This document shows positions 41,134 through 50,739 of a stretch of DNA of 50,831 nucleotides, one piece after another (position 1 is the first letter of the stretch; each line of letters begins with the position of its first letter). The stretch is from NCBI GenBank assembly GCA_947176505.1, contig CAMWQW010000025.1, positions 1 to 50,831 of the forward strand, read 5' to 3'. The translations under genes and the position numbers were made by a program. The notes beneath the pieces are model-generated. The model was not told where the DNA came from. It made no database searches and saw only the letters and a list, made by a program, of their open reading frames with translations. Source of the DNA: an uncultured Lachnospiraceae bacterium (lineage in GTDB: Bacteria; Bacillota; Clostridia; Lachnospirales; Lachnospiraceae).

Positions 41134-42360
41134 ATGAAAGGAAATATTGTTGTTGGTCAGTCTGGCGGCCCTACAGCCGTTATTAACTCTTCCGTAGCGG
41201 GCGTATATGCCGCAGCTAAGAAGTTGGGCGTAAAGAAGATTTATGGTATGGTTCATGGTATCGAAGGATTTTTAGAGGATAGAATGATCGATCTGGGCGA
41301 ATATCTGGATGATGAGACCGGAATCGAGTTATTGAAGAGAACGCCTTCCGCATTTTTGGGCTCCTGCCGTTTCAAGATGCCTAAGATTGAGGGAAATGAA
41401 GACGTATACGAGAAAGTATTCGAGATTATGGAGAAGCACGACATCGAGTGTCTGTTCTATGCAGGCGGCAATGACTCCATGGATACGGTGAAGATGCTGT
41501 CCGATTATGCGGCGGCACACAATAAACCGCAGAGATTCATGGGTGTTCCGAAGACGATTGACAACGACCTTCCGGTAACAGATCACTGTCCGGGTTATGG
41601 CTCCGCAGCAAAATATATTGCAGCATCTTTGAAAGAGGTTATTCGTGATAATGCATCTTTCGGTGCAAAGAAACCTACAATCTGTATCGTTGAGATTATG
41701 GGACGTAATGCAGGATGGCTGACAGCGGCAGCAGCGCTCGCTAAGGGTGACGATTGTGAAGGTTGTGATGCAATCTATCTTCCGGAGAGAGTATTTGACA
41801 TTGATAAGTTTGTAGCAGACGTAAAAGAACTGGCGGCAAAGAAATCTTCCGTAGTAATCGCAGTATCCGAGGGCGTTAAGGTTGCAGACGGCAGATATGT
41901 TTGCGAAATCGGAAGAGAAGTGGCAGTTGACGCATTTGGTCATAAGCAGATGTCCGGTACGGCTGTTATGCTGGCGGACAAGATTGCGGCAGAGACAGGG
42001 CTTAAGACTCGTGCAATCGAGTTCTCTACATTACAGAGAGCAGCAACCCATTTGGCATCTTTGACAGATATCAACGAGGCATTCCAAGTAGGTCATGACG
42101 CAGTGATGGCAGCAGAGGAAGGCAAGACCGGTATGATGATCACGCTTGACAGAAACGGCGACGATCCTTACCAGTGCGGTACAAGCGCATATGACATTCA
42201 TGCAATCGCGAACGTAGAGAGAAGCGTTCCGGATGAATGGATTACGGCGGATGGCAAGGGTCTGACAGAAGGTTATGAGAAATATGCAAGACCGCTTATT
42301 ATGGGCGAATTACAGCCTTTGTATGTAAATGGTCTGCCGAGACACCTTGTAAGAAAATAA
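41134..42360 (+). CDS. pfp: diphosphate-dependent 6-phosphofructokinase
   Basis: A 408-residue phosphofructokinase. GQSGGPTAVIN opens the nucleotide/PPi site. The two residues that set the phosphoryl donor are Asp114 in GGNDS (Gly in ATP enzymes) and Lys140 in PKTIDNDLP (Gly in ATP enzymes), so it should use pyrophosphate rather than ATP. MGRNAGWLTAA binds fructose 6-phosphate. The reaction is reversible and cytoplasmic, in glycolysis and gluconeogenesis. AAAGGAGAGATAACA precedes ATG 41134. It is transcribed alone with its own promoter and terminator. Codon bias suggests strong expression. Confidence 0.94.
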   Translation: MKGNIVVGQSGGPTAVINSSVAGVYAAAKKLGVKKIYGMVHGIEGFLEDRMIDLGEYLDDETGIELLKRTPSAFLGSCRFKMPKIEGNEDVYEKVFEIMEKHDIECLFYAGGNDSMDTVKMLSDYAAAHNKPQRFMGVPKTIDNDLPVTDHCPGYGSAAKYIAASLKEVIRDNASFGAKKPTICIVEIMGRNAGWLTAAAALAKGDDCEGCDAIYLPERVFDIDKFVADVKELAAKKSSVVIAVSEGVKVADGRYVCEIGREVAVDAFGHKQMSGTAVMLADKIAAETGLKTRAIEFSTLQRAATHLASLTDINEAFQVGHDAVMAAEEGKTGMMITLDRNGDDPYQCGTSAYDIHAIANVERSVPDEWITADGKGLTEGYEKYARPLIMGELQPLYVNGLPRHLVRK

Positions 42361-42394
42361 TAAGGAATCAGCGTAAGATACAGAATTATATGAA

Positions 42395-42436
42395 AAGTCG
42401 GAATTGTCGTAGGACGGCAGTTCCGGCTTTTTTTCA
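42395..42436 (+). terminator. terminator of the PPi-PFK gene
   Basis: AAGTCGGAA (42395-42403) pairs with TTCCGGCTT (42421-42429) with one G-U pair; an inner stem CGT/ACG continues it, and a T-run follows. Confidence 0.85.
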
Positions 42437-42456
42437 AATTTTTTCCAAAAGAATAG

Positions 42457-42505
42457 TTTACAAACCTTCTTTTTTGTTATATGATGATTTTGGAAAACGA
42501 TTTCC
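42457..42505 (+). promoter_or_regulatory. promoter and palindromic operator of the second LacI gene
   Basis: TTTACA (42457-42462), 17 bp, TATGAT (42480-42485). GGAAAACGATTTCC (42492-42505) is a palindrome apart from its two inner A bases, centred on CG, at the transcription start. This is a classic LacI-family operator and suggests autoregulation. It differs from the GAAAACGWTWAAG sites, so the two LacI proteins should read different words. Confidence 0.75.
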
Positions 42506-42571
42506 GAGAGCGGAAGTATGAATTGAAGTTATTGCAGCCGCTCTGATATGGATAATTAGATTGGATAAAGA

Positions 42572-43561
42572 ATGGTATCGATTAAAGACGTTGCGAAACA
42601 TGCCGGGGTAGCAATTTCCACCGTGTCTAAAGTGTTGAATAATTACCCGAATGTCAGCGAGGAAACGAAGAAAAAAGTAAATGAAGCCGTGGCGGAGCTA
42701 AATTTTGTGCCAAACTCCGTAGCAGCGGCATTATCGTCGAAGCAGTCCGGCAGAGTAGCGCTTTTAATCAACCTGAGCACTGCCGAGAGGGCGGTTGACG
42801 AGATTAATATGCAGTATATGGCTGGAACTATCGGGCAGGCTGTGGATATGAATCTTGATGTAATCACGGTATTTTATTCGATGATCAAGAATAAGAGTAT
42901 TGAGGAAGTGATACGCTATTTCCAATCCCAAAGCATTACGGGACTTATTATTTTCGGTATGTCGAAGGGAGATAAAGTGCTGCATAAGCTGATTGAGAGA
43001 CAGATGTTCAAGATTGTGCTTGTGGACGCGCCGATTGTAAATGTGAACACTTCTTCCGTATGGATCGATCAGGCGCAGGCGCAGTACGATGTGGCAAAGA
43101 AAACCGTTCTGGAAAACAAATGCAAGAGTATTCTTTATCTGGCGGGTAAGAAGAATGGGTATGTGACGGAGGAGAGGCTGAATGGCATAAAGCGTCTGGC
43201 TGAGGAGAAAAAACTTCCTCTGCTTATCAGAAACGGAGAATTTTCCGAGTTACAGGCGAGGAATCTGACTTTTAAGTATGCGAAAAAGAAAGACGTGGTA
43301 GTGTGCGCTTCCGATCTGATGGCAATCGGAGCGATGAAGGCATTGATTGAGATGGACATTTTCCGTCCGGTGTGTGGGTTTGACGGCATTACGCTGATGG
43401 GATATGCAGGCAAGCAGATGAATACCGTCAGACAGAATTTCAAGAGGATTGCATCCGAGGCTGTAAAAGAGCTGAAGCGCCTGTTGGACGGCGGCGAAGG
43501 ACAGCAGATTGTACTGGATTACGAATTAGTCAGGATGAAGTATATGGATATCATATGTTAG
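42572..43561 (+). CDS. LacI-family transcriptional regulator (alpha-glucan module)
   Basis: A 329-residue LacI/GalR protein. The headpiece is MVSIKDVAKHAGVAISTVSKVLN and the hinge helix NFVPNSVAAALSS, followed by a sugar-binding core ending in CGFDGITLMGYAGKQMNTVRQNF. The ribosome site (GGATAAAGA) is weak. It lies between the PPi-PFK and glycogen phosphorylase genes and is probably a CcpA-like or maltose-type regulator of the neighbouring alpha-glucan genes; the 126-bp gap before glgP shows no clear copy of its operator. Ligand unknown. Confidence 0.92.
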   Translation: MVSIKDVAKHAGVAISTVSKVLNNYPNVSEETKKKVNEAVAELNFVPNSVAAALSSKQSGRVALLINLSTAERAVDEINMQYMAGTIGQAVDMNLDVITVFYSMIKNKSIEEVIRYFQSQSITGLIIFGMSKGDKVLHKLIERQMFKIVLVDAPIVNVNTSSVWIDQAQAQYDVAKKTVLENKCKSILYLAGKKNGYVTEERLNGIKRLAEEKKLPLLIRNGEFSELQARNLTFKYAKKKDVVVCASDLMAIGAMKALIEMDIFRPVCGFDGITLMGYAGKQMNTVRQNFKRIASEAVKELKRLLDGGEGQQIVLDYELVRMKYMDIIC

Positions 43562-43687
43562 AAAGGAAGTGTCCGTGAGCCGGCAATATGCGGTGACGGA
43601 ATGGATATAAGTGATCTCTGGTGCATTTACAGAGCTGAAGGAGTCAATAATAAAAATATATTAATCAACAAATTAGGAGGAACGATT

Positions 43688-45997
43688 ATGACACAGGCAA
43701 GCAACCTGAAAAGAGACGTACTGGTATTGAATCTGGAAAGAGAGCTGGAGGAGCAGACACAGAGCGGCTATGGCAAGAGTGTAGCCGAGTGCGGCAATTC
43801 AGAGCTTTACTACAGCCTTTTGCAATTGTCCAAGAAATTGATGGCAGTTTCCGAGAGGATTGAGGGAGAGAAGAAGATTTATTATATCTCTGCGGAGTTT
43901 TTGATCGGTAAGCTGCTGTCCAACAATCTGATAAACTTAGGAATATATGATAAGCTGGATGAGATATTGAAAAAGAATGGTAAGAGCTTAAGCGCGATTG
44001 AGGAAGTAGAACCGGAACCGTCTCTGGGTAACGGTGGTCTGGGACGTCTGGCAGCATGCTTCCTTGATTCTATTGCCACGCTTGGACTTCCCGGTGAGGG
44101 CATCGGACTGAATTATCATTTCGGTTTGTTTAAACAGGTGTTCAAGGATAAATTACAGACGGCAGAGAAGAACGATTGGATTGAGGATCAGTCATGGCTG
44201 ACGAAGACCGATACGACATTTGAGGTTGCATTCGGTGACAGAAAAGTGACCTCCAGACTTTATGACATTGATGTCATAGGATATGACAATGGCGTAAATA
44301 AGCTGAGACTGTTTGATATTGAGACTTTGGATGAGAGTATTGTTGAGAAGGGCATTGACTTTGACAAGGAAGACATCGAAAAGAATCTGACATTGTTCTT
44401 ATATCCTGATGATTCCGATGAGGCAGGTAATCTGCTACGTATTTATCAGCAGTATTTTATGGTAAGCAATGCGGCACAGCTTATTTTAAAAGAAATGAAA
44501 GAAAAGAAGTATGACCTGCGCACGATGTATGAACATGCAGTTATCCAGATTAATGATACACATCCTACCATGGTCATTCCGGAGCTGATCAGGATTCTGG
44601 TAGACGAAAAGGCATTTACCATGGATGAGGCAATCGAGGTTGTCAGTAAGACATGCGCATATACAAATCATACAATCCTTGCGGAAGCGTTGGAGAAATG
44701 GCCGTTAGAATACTTGGAGAAAGTAGTGCCGCAGTTAGTGCCCATCATTAAAGAGTTAGACAAGAGAGTGGCAGCAAAGTATAAGGACAAGAAAGTACAG
44801 ATTATAGATAAAGATAAGAGAGTGCATATGGCGCACATCGACATTCACTATGGATTTTCAGTGAACGGTGTGGCGGCAATCCATACGGAGATTTTGAAGG
44901 ACACTGAGCTGAATGCTTTTTATAAGATTTATCCTGAAAAGTTCAATAATAAGACGAACGGTATCACTTTCAGACGATGGCTGTTATCCTGTAACCGTGA
45001 GCTGGCTGTTTTTCTTTCCGAGACAATTGGTGACGGTTATAAGAAAGATGCGAATAAGCTGGAGAAGCTGCTGGAGTTTATTGACGACGATGCAGTGCTT
45101 GACCGTATTGTAGAGATTAAGATGAATCGCAAGAAAGAGTTGGCGGCGTATGTCAAGGAAGTAGAGGGTGTCACTTTGAATCCTGATTCCATCTTTGATT
45201 TACAGAGTAAGAGATTGCACGAATACAAGCGTCAGCAGATGAATGCGCTCTATATCATTCATAAATATTTGGAAATCAAGGCGGGCAAGAAGCCTGCAAG
45301 ACCGATGACATTTATCTTCGGAGCCAAGGCGGCGCCTGCTTATGTAATTGCACAGGATATCATTCACCTGCTTCTTGTACTGCAGGAGATTGTCAACAAT
45401 GATCCGGATGTAAGTCCGTACATGACGGTACTTATGGTAGAGAATTACAATGTGTCCTATGCCGAGAAGATGATTCCGGCATGTGATATCTCTGAGCAGA
45501 TTTCTCTTGCTTCTAAAGAGGCGTCAGGTACGGGTAATATGAAATATATGTTAAACGGTGCGGTAACATTGGGAACATCCGACGGCGCGAATGTTGAGAT
45601 TCATGAGCTTGTGGGAGATGACAATATCTATATTTTCGGTGAGAAGTCAGAGACAGTCATCAAGCACTACGAGAAAGCTGACTATGTGTCTAAGGATTAT
45701 TATAAGAAGAGTCCTGTCATCAAGGAGGCGGTAGACTTTATCGTCGGCAAGCAGGCTCTCAAGGTTGGACATAAAGAGAATCTGGAAAGATTGTATAAGG
45801 AACTGTTAAACAAGGACTGGTTTATGACGTTGTTAGATTTGGAAGATTATATTAAGACCAAAGACCAGATGATGGTGGACTATGAAGACCGGAAGAAGTG
45901 GAGTAAAATGATGCTTGTCAATATTGCGAAAGCAGGCTTCTTCTCATCGGACAGAACCATAGAGGAGTACAACAAAGATATCTGGAAATTAAGATAA
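43688..45997 (+). CDS. glgP: glycogen/maltodextrin phosphorylase (GT35)
   Basis: A 769-residue GT35 phosphorylase that releases glucose 1-phosphate from the non-reducing ends of alpha-1,4-glucans using phosphate and pyridoxal phosphate. [35 protein letters not shown] and [10 protein letters not shown] are substrate-site motifs. [20 protein letters not shown] contains the PLP Lys619, followed by DGANVEI. AGGAGGAACGATT before ATG 43688 is the start; the frame is open from 43601. The length is slightly below the 800-850 residues of E. coli MalP/GlgP. PLP dependence links it loosely to the pyridoxal kinase at 6294. It likely acts with the GH13 enzymes that follow on the other strand. Confidence 0.95.
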   Translation: MTQASNLKRDVLVLNLERELEEQTQSGYGKSVAECGNSELYYSLLQLSKKLMAVSERIEGEKKIYYISAEFLIGKLLSNNLINLGIYDKLDEILKKNGKSLSAIEEVEPEPSLGNGGLGRLAACFLDSIATLGLPGEGIGLNYHFGLFKQVFKDKLQTAEKNDWIEDQSWLTKTDTTFEVAFGDRKVTSRLYDIDVIGYDNGVNKLRLFDIETLDESIVEKGIDFDKEDIEKNLTLFLYPDDSDEAGNLLRIYQQYFMVSNAAQLILKEMKEKKYDLRTMYEHAVIQINDTHPTMVIPELIRILVDEKAFTMDEAIEVVSKTCAYTNHTILAEALEKWPLEYLEKVVPQLVPIIKELDKRVAAKYKDKKVQIIDKDKRVHMAHIDIHYGFSVNGVAAIHTEILKDTELNAFYKIYPEKFNNKTNGITFRRWLLSCNRELAVFLSETIGDGYKKDANKLEKLLEFIDDDAVLDRIVEIKMNRKKELAAYVKEVEGVTLNPDSIFDLQSKRLHEYKRQQMNALYIIHKYLEIKAGKKPARPMTFIFGAKAAPAYVIAQDIIHLLLVLQEIVNNDPDVSPYMTVLMVENYNVSYAEKMIPACDISEQISLASKEASGTGNMKYMLNGAVTLGTSDGANVEIHELVGDDNIYIFGEKSETVIKHYEKADYVSKDYYKKSPVIKEAVDFIVGKQALKVGHKENLERLYKELLNKDWFMTLLDLEDYIKTKDQMMVDYEDRKKWSKMMLVNIAKAGFFSSDRTIEEYNKDIWKLR

Positions 45998-46042
45998 CAA
46001 ACGTTGAAGAAGCGCTGGGACTGCGTTTTTCTAAAATCAGCT

Positions 46043-46078
46043 AAGACGGAGCGGGTAATACCGCTCCGTCTTGTCTTA
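46043..46078 (+). terminator. terminator of glgP
   Basis: AAGACGGAGCGG (46043-46054) pairs perfectly with CCGCTCCGTCTT (46061-46072); the longer CTAAGAC ... GTCTTAG can add pairs. It lies between convergent glgP and GH13 genes. Confidence 0.85.
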
Positions 46079-46154
46079 GTTGTGTCACAGGCAAAGCGCA
46101 GCCCATACATTTTATTGCTATGGCACTGCGCTTATGTCATTAGGATAATTTCTT

Positions 46155-47822
46155 CTATTTAACGTGTAGCACAAAAGCCTCATAAGGCTGCAACACTATT
46201 TCAACTTTTCCATATTCATTTGCCATATTAGAAATCAGGCAAGTTGCTCCCACAAATTCACCGGGAATCGTGAAAGCCGTCCCATGATCGCAGAAGCTGC
46301 ATACTACAAGCAACTTTTCCTGTTCCAATGTTCTGGTGTACACGAATAGTTCCTCGCTGTCCGGCAGGAGAAGTTCGTATTTACCATATACCATGATAGG
46401 ATTTTCTTTTCTGAGCGCAATCAGCTTCTTATAATAGTGGAACACGGAATCAGGATTGGCTGTTTCTTCCTTGGCGTTGATTTCTTTGTAATTCGGATTG
46501 ACTGCAATCCATGGGGTTCCGGCGGTGAATCCGGCTTGTGCAGAGTCGTCCCACTGTACGGGGGTTCTGGCATTATCACGGCTTTTAAAGGTAATGCAAG
46601 GCCAGAACACTTCATGGGTGAGGGGACCGTCTGTGCACCATTCTTTGTAGGCATTGATACTCTCAATATCATGGAAGTCGTCTGGACTTCGGAAAGGATA
46701 GTTGGTCATGCCAAGTTCTTCGCCTTGATAGATATATGGAGTACCTTGCAGCATATGCAGGCAGGTGGCAAGCATCTTCGCGGAGACTTCGCGGTACTGC
46801 GGTCGGTCATCGCCGAAGCGGGAGACGGCTCTTGGCTGGTCGTGATTGTCCCAGAAGAGGCTGTTCCATGCCTGACCATATAAGTCAATCTGCCAGCGGG
46901 ACAAGGTTTCTTTTAAAGTGGTAAGCGGCATTTTCTCATCCGTCCACTTACCGTATTTGCCATCGCCTTCCACGTGTTCGAATTGGAATACCATGTCAAG
47001 TTCGTGAGTGTTTTCTCCGGCATATTGTTTCGCCAATTCGGTAGTCACGCCCGAAGTCTCGCCTACGGTCATGATATCGTACTTTGAGAGAACTTTTTCA
47101 TTCATTTCCTGAAGATACTGATGAACATTGGGACCATGCACGCAGTAGGGACCGAAATCTCCGTATAAGCCGTTTGCTTCACCGTCTGGCATTTCTTTTG
47201 TCTTAGAAATCATGCTGATCACGTCCATGCGGAAGCCGTCGATACCTTTCTCACACCACCAAGTCATCATATCGAACACTTCTTTACGCACCATAGGGTT
47301 ATCCCAATTTAAATCGGGCTGCTTTTTAGAGAAAAGATGCAGGTAGTACATGGCGGTTTCTTCGTCATACTGCCATGCCGAGCCGCCGAAACAAGAACCC
47401 CAGTTGTTGGGTGGCGTTTGCACATCCTTACCTTCCCTCCAAATATAGTAGTCACGGTAGGCGCTGTCGGTGGATTTACGGCTTTCCATAAACCATTTGT
47501 GTTCATCGGAAGTGTGATTTACCACCAAATCCATGACAATCTTGATGCCTTTTTCGTGAGCCTTTGTTAAGAGTTCGTCGAAATCTTCCATTGTGCCGAA
47601 CTCATCCATAATATCGCGATAATCGCTGATATCATATCCGTTGTCGTCATTGGGCGATTTGTATACAGGGGAGAGCCATATGACATCAATACCTAAATAT
47701 TTTAAATAGTCTAATCGGCTGATAATGCCCTGTAAATCTCCGATGCCGTCCCCGTTGCTGTCCATGAAGCTGCGAGGATAAATTTGATAAACAACTGCTT
47801 CTTTCCACCAAGTTCTGTTCAT
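46155..47822 (-). CDS. malL: GH13 alpha-glucosidase, oligo-1,6-glucosidase type
   Basis: A 555-residue GH13_31 enzyme; GAAAGGATG before ATG 47822 is the start (the frame extends to 47861). Catalytic residues: nucleophile Asp200 (GFRMDVIS), acid/base Glu255 (VGETSG) and transition-state Asp328 (DNHDQP), almost the numbering of Bacillus oligo-1,6-glucosidase. A calcium-binding-like DSNGDGIGD loop lies near the N-terminus. The residue after the nucleophile is Val201; Val here is associated with alpha-1,6 specificity, so isomaltose and branched limit dextrins are the predicted substrates. There is no signal peptide, so it acts on imported sugars. It lies 70 bp after its paralogue and is probably co-transcribed with it. 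Confidence 0.92.
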   Translation of the reverse strand: MNRTWWKEAVVYQIYPRSFMDSNGDGIGDLQGIISRLDYLKYLGIDVIWLSPVYKSPNDDNGYDISDYRDIMDEFGTMEDFDELLTKAHEKGIKIVMDLVVNHTSDEHKWFMESRKSTDSAYRDYYIWREGKDVQTPPNNWGSCFGGSAWQYDEETAMYYLHLFSKKQPDLNWDNPMVRKEVFDMMTWWCEKGIDGFRMDVISMISKTKEMPDGEANGLYGDFGPYCVHGPNVHQYLQEMNEKVLSKYDIMTVGETSGVTTELAKQYAGENTHELDMVFQFEHVEGDGKYGKWTDEKMPLTTLKETLSRWQIDLYGQAWNSLFWDNHDQPRAVSRFGDDRPQYREVSAKMLATCLHMLQGTPYIYQGEELGMTNYPFRSPDDFHDIESINAYKEWCTDGPLTHEVFWPCITFKSRDNARTPVQWDDSAQAGFTAGTPWIAVNPNYKEINAKEETANPDSVFHYYKKLIALRKENPIMVYGKYELLLPDSEELFVYTRTLEQEKLLVVCSFCDHGTAFTIPGEFVGATCLISNMANEYGKVEIVLQPYEAFVLHVK

Positions 47823-47892
47823 GATTTTTACATCCTTTCTGCTTATTCTCATATGATTCATTGCATAGCCGGCTCATTCTGCAACATTAGTT

Positions 47893-49557
47893 TCACATTT
47901 CCAGTATTAACACCTGATAGCCGTATAGTCTGATAGCGCCGTTTTCTTCTGTAACTTCTTTATAGTTATTTAGTAACACTTTGCTGTACGAAAACGGAAG
48001 CGTAATCTCTTGTTTTTCACGTTGATAATTTCCGACAACCAGCAGCGTTTTGTCGCCTTTCCGGTAATATGCCATTAAATTGTGGCGGTCTTCCCACGCC
48101 GGTTCCAAAGAGCCGTATACAATGGTCTGCTTATAGGCAGGATTCTTGCGGAGCGCAATCAGCTTTTTATAAAAGTGCCATACCGAATCGGTATCGTTAA
48201 TCTGTGAGGCGGCATTAATCTTTGTATAATTAGGATTGACATTAAGCCATGGTGTGCCGGTGGTAAATCCGGCATTTGCCTCATCAGACCACTGCATAGG
48301 GGTGCGTGCGTTATCACGGCTGTATTTTGAAACTGCCTCTAATGCTTCTGCGGGTGAAAGCCCGGCATCCAGCGCGACTCGGTATTCGTCATGTGTGGAA
48401 ATATCGTCAATCTCGTCGATAGAGGAAAAGTGATTATTTTCCATACCAAGTTCCTGTCCCTGATAGATAAAGGGGAGTCCTCGCAGCATGAAATTCAGTG
48501 CCGCCAGCATTTTTTTGCTCTCTGTGAAACAGTCGCCTTCCGGAATGTAGCGGCTGACGCCGCGCGGTTCGTCGTGATTTTCGATGATGTTGGACAGAAA
48601 TCCGATGTCTCCGACTTTTGCCTGAGATTCAAAACAGCATCTTTTGTAATCATCCGGTGTAATCGGTTTTGCATCATACCAGCCTTTTGCACTACCGCCG
48701 AATATCGTCTCGTTGAAATCAAACATACTGGAAAAGTAGCCGTTGTCCCCGATGAAATCGGGTATTTCTTCCGGTTTTTCATTAAAGACTTCGCCCACTG
48801 AAAAGGCATCGTATTTTCGGAAAGTACGGTCGCGCATCTCTCCCAAGAATTCTCCGATGCCGCGGGCTTCCTGTAGCATGGCGTGGATACTGCACAGACC
48901 GTCTTCCCTGTCCGGTGCATAACTGTGGAGCGGCAAGGCTTTCTTGATGTTAATGATTGCATCAATCCTAAAACCGCTAAGCCCCTTGTCGAGCCACCAA
49001 TTAATGTTTTTGTATACTTCTTCACGAAGTTCGGGATTTTCCCAGTTTAAGTCAGGTTGCTTCTTGTGGAATACATGGAGATACTGTTTATTGGTGCCGG
49101 GGAGGTCTTCCCACACGGGACCGCCGAAATAGGAGCGCCAGTTGGTGGGCAGTTCCCCGTCTTTTTTGTCCCGTAGGTAAAAGAAATTACCATATTTTCC
49201 TTCCGGATCTTCGCAGGCTTTCCGAAACCATTCGTGTTCATCGGAACAGTGGTTGACTACCAGATCCATCAGAATATACATATTCCGTTTTTGGGCTTCG
49301 ACAAGCAGACGTTCCATGTCCTCCATGGTGCCGAAGCGGGGGTCGATGCTGTAATAATCTGAAATATCATATCCTTGATCAGCCAGAGGGGACTGATAGC
49401 AGGGAGAGAGCCAGATAATGTCTACACCTAATTCGCGCAGATAGTCCAGTTTACTGATGATGCCGGGAATATCGCCGATGCCGTCGCCATTGGAGTCATA
49501 GAAACTCTTCGGATAGATTTGATATGCTACTTTATCATGCCACCATTTTTTTACCAT
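47893..49557 (-). CDS. GH13 alpha-glucosidase, predicted maltase type
   Basis: A 554-residue paralogue of the next gene. AGGAGG with a 7-bp gap selects ATG 49557; GTG 49563 is too close. Catalytic residues are Asp199 (GFRIDAII), Glu256 (VGEVFN) and Asp329 (ENHDEP). The residue after the nucleophile is Ala200 instead of Val; Ala or Thr at this place goes with alpha-1,4 specificity, so maltose and maltodextrins are the predicted substrates. The two genes look like a duplication that split linkage specificity. Cytoplasmic. The preceding AraC gene is in the same direction, 214 bp upstream; an own promoter probably lies in that gap, which is AT-rich and shows no other gene. Confidence 0.92.
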   Translation of the reverse strand: MVKKWWHDKVAYQIYPKSFYDSNGDGIGDIPGIISKLDYLRELGVDIIWLSPCYQSPLADQGYDISDYYSIDPRFGTMEDMERLLVEAQKRNMYILMDLVVNHCSDEHEWFRKACEDPEGKYGNFFYLRDKKDGELPTNWRSYFGGPVWEDLPGTNKQYLHVFHKKQPDLNWENPELREEVYKNINWWLDKGLSGFRIDAIINIKKALPLHSYAPDREDGLCSIHAMLQEARGIGEFLGEMRDRTFRKYDAFSVGEVFNEKPEEIPDFIGDNGYFSSMFDFNETIFGGSAKGWYDAKPITPDDYKRCCFESQAKVGDIGFLSNIIENHDEPRGVSRYIPEGDCFTESKKMLAALNFMLRGLPFIYQGQELGMENNHFSSIDEIDDISTHDEYRVALDAGLSPAEALEAVSKYSRDNARTPMQWSDEANAGFTTGTPWLNVNPNYTKINAASQINDTDSVWHFYKKLIALRKNPAYKQTIVYGSLEPAWEDRHNLMAYYRKGDKTLLVVGNYQREKQEITLPFSYSKVLLNNYKEVTEENGAIRLYGYQVLILEM

Positions 49558-49771
49558 AACCACGCCTCCTGTGTATTAGCTGTGCTCGCTTTCATTCTTA
49601 TAAATAAAATAGATATAAATATGATTATGAAATACATTTTAATGATTTGGGTGACAGATGTCTTACAGTTATTTGCCTTAAAAATACGTTATTATGACTT
49701 TTTGTCGACAGAAGTTCCAGAGTCTGATTTTCATGACGGGGAGTCGGTTGAGGAGATTATATTGATTGACT

Positions 49772-50719
49772 CTACTCCGCGTTACCAGCAAGATTTTTCC
49801 GGTACTGCAGCGGCGTCGTTCCGGTATGCCGGCGAAACTCCCGCAGGAAATTGCCGAGGTTGTGAAAGCCGCATTCCAGACAGATGTCAGTCACAGACAG
49901 GTTAGTTTCTTCCAAAAGCCGGCGGGTTTGTTTGATGCGGTATTCGTTGATGTATTCCATGGGAGTAAGTCCGATCGCCTTTTTGAAAAGGCGGCAGAAA
50001 TATTGTTCATTCAAATTTACTTCTCCGGCTAAGTCAGCGATATAAATTTTCTCTTGATAGTTGTCTTTAATATAGGTAAGCGCAGTCTTAATACTCTCTA
50101 CGCGTTTATCAAGATTCTGCTCCGTAGGAGCAAAGAGTCTGTGTTTGGAGAGCGTGGCGAGGATATATAGCAGAGAAGATTTTATATACAATTGACTGGT
50201 CAAGTCATTTGTAACAGCACTACTGTCAGCAGGAACATCTTTTGAGGGCGGGGTGTCGTCTACAACGGACATCTGCCCGAATGAGTGCACGATATCTGTA
50301 AAGGCAGACTTAATTGGGTCAAATGCCGGATGCTCGGAGGTTATATAGCGCGGAAAGAGGAGACTGCCGCTTTGGATAGGTTTAATCAGACGCATCTGAG
50401 CATCGTCATAGGAATCAAAGCTTAAAATATCGGGTGAAAAGACGACTGCATCTTCCCAATGACTGCCGGTTTTTGCAGAGATGCTGTGTAATTCCCCGGG
50501 ATTGATGAAATAGATGCATTCAGATTGCACCGGAAAAGCTTCCATGTTGATTTCCAATAGGAATTGTCCGGCAGAAAAGTAGAGAATCTCAACTTCATCG
50601 TGCCAATGATGTTTGACAAAAGTGCCGTTTCCAGAAGGGTGTGTCCGGTAAATAGCACAGGGAAAAGATTTTGTACCGTGCAGACGGATTTCTTTTAAAA
50701 CAGGTGACTGATGTTCCAT
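49772..50719 (-). CDS. AraC-family transcriptional regulator
   Basis: A 315-residue regulator. The N-terminal cupin-like domain (HHWHDEVEILYFSAGQFLLEIN, split as HHWHDEVEIL and YFSAGQFLLEIN, then INPGELHSIS) binds a small effector, probably a sugar. The C-terminal double helix-turn-helix (about 215-310) has IADLAGEVNLNEQYFCRLFKK and the signature LSVTDICLECGFHNLGNFLREFRRHTG with PLQYRK. A non-conserved linker carries TPPSKDVPADSS. It is upstream of and in line with the two GH13 genes and is the natural candidate activator for them. ATG 50719 follows GAGAGGAACAT. Confidence 0.93.
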   Translation of the reverse strand: MEHQSPVLKEIRLHGTKSFPCAIYRTHPSGNGTFVKHHWHDEVEILYFSAGQFLLEINMEAFPVQSECIYFINPGELHSISAKTGSHWEDAVVFSPDILSFDSYDDAQMRLIKPIQSGSLLFPRYITSEHPAFDPIKSAFTDIVHSFGQMSVVDDTPPSKDVPADSSAVTNDLTSQLYIKSSLLYILATLSKHRLFAPTEQNLDKRVESIKTALTYIKDNYQEKIYIADLAGEVNLNEQYFCRLFKKAIGLTPMEYINEYRIKQTRRLLEETNLSVTDICLECGFHNLGNFLREFRRHTGTTPLQYRKNLAGNAE

Positions 50720-50739
50720 ATGTTCCTCTCAAATGCCTA

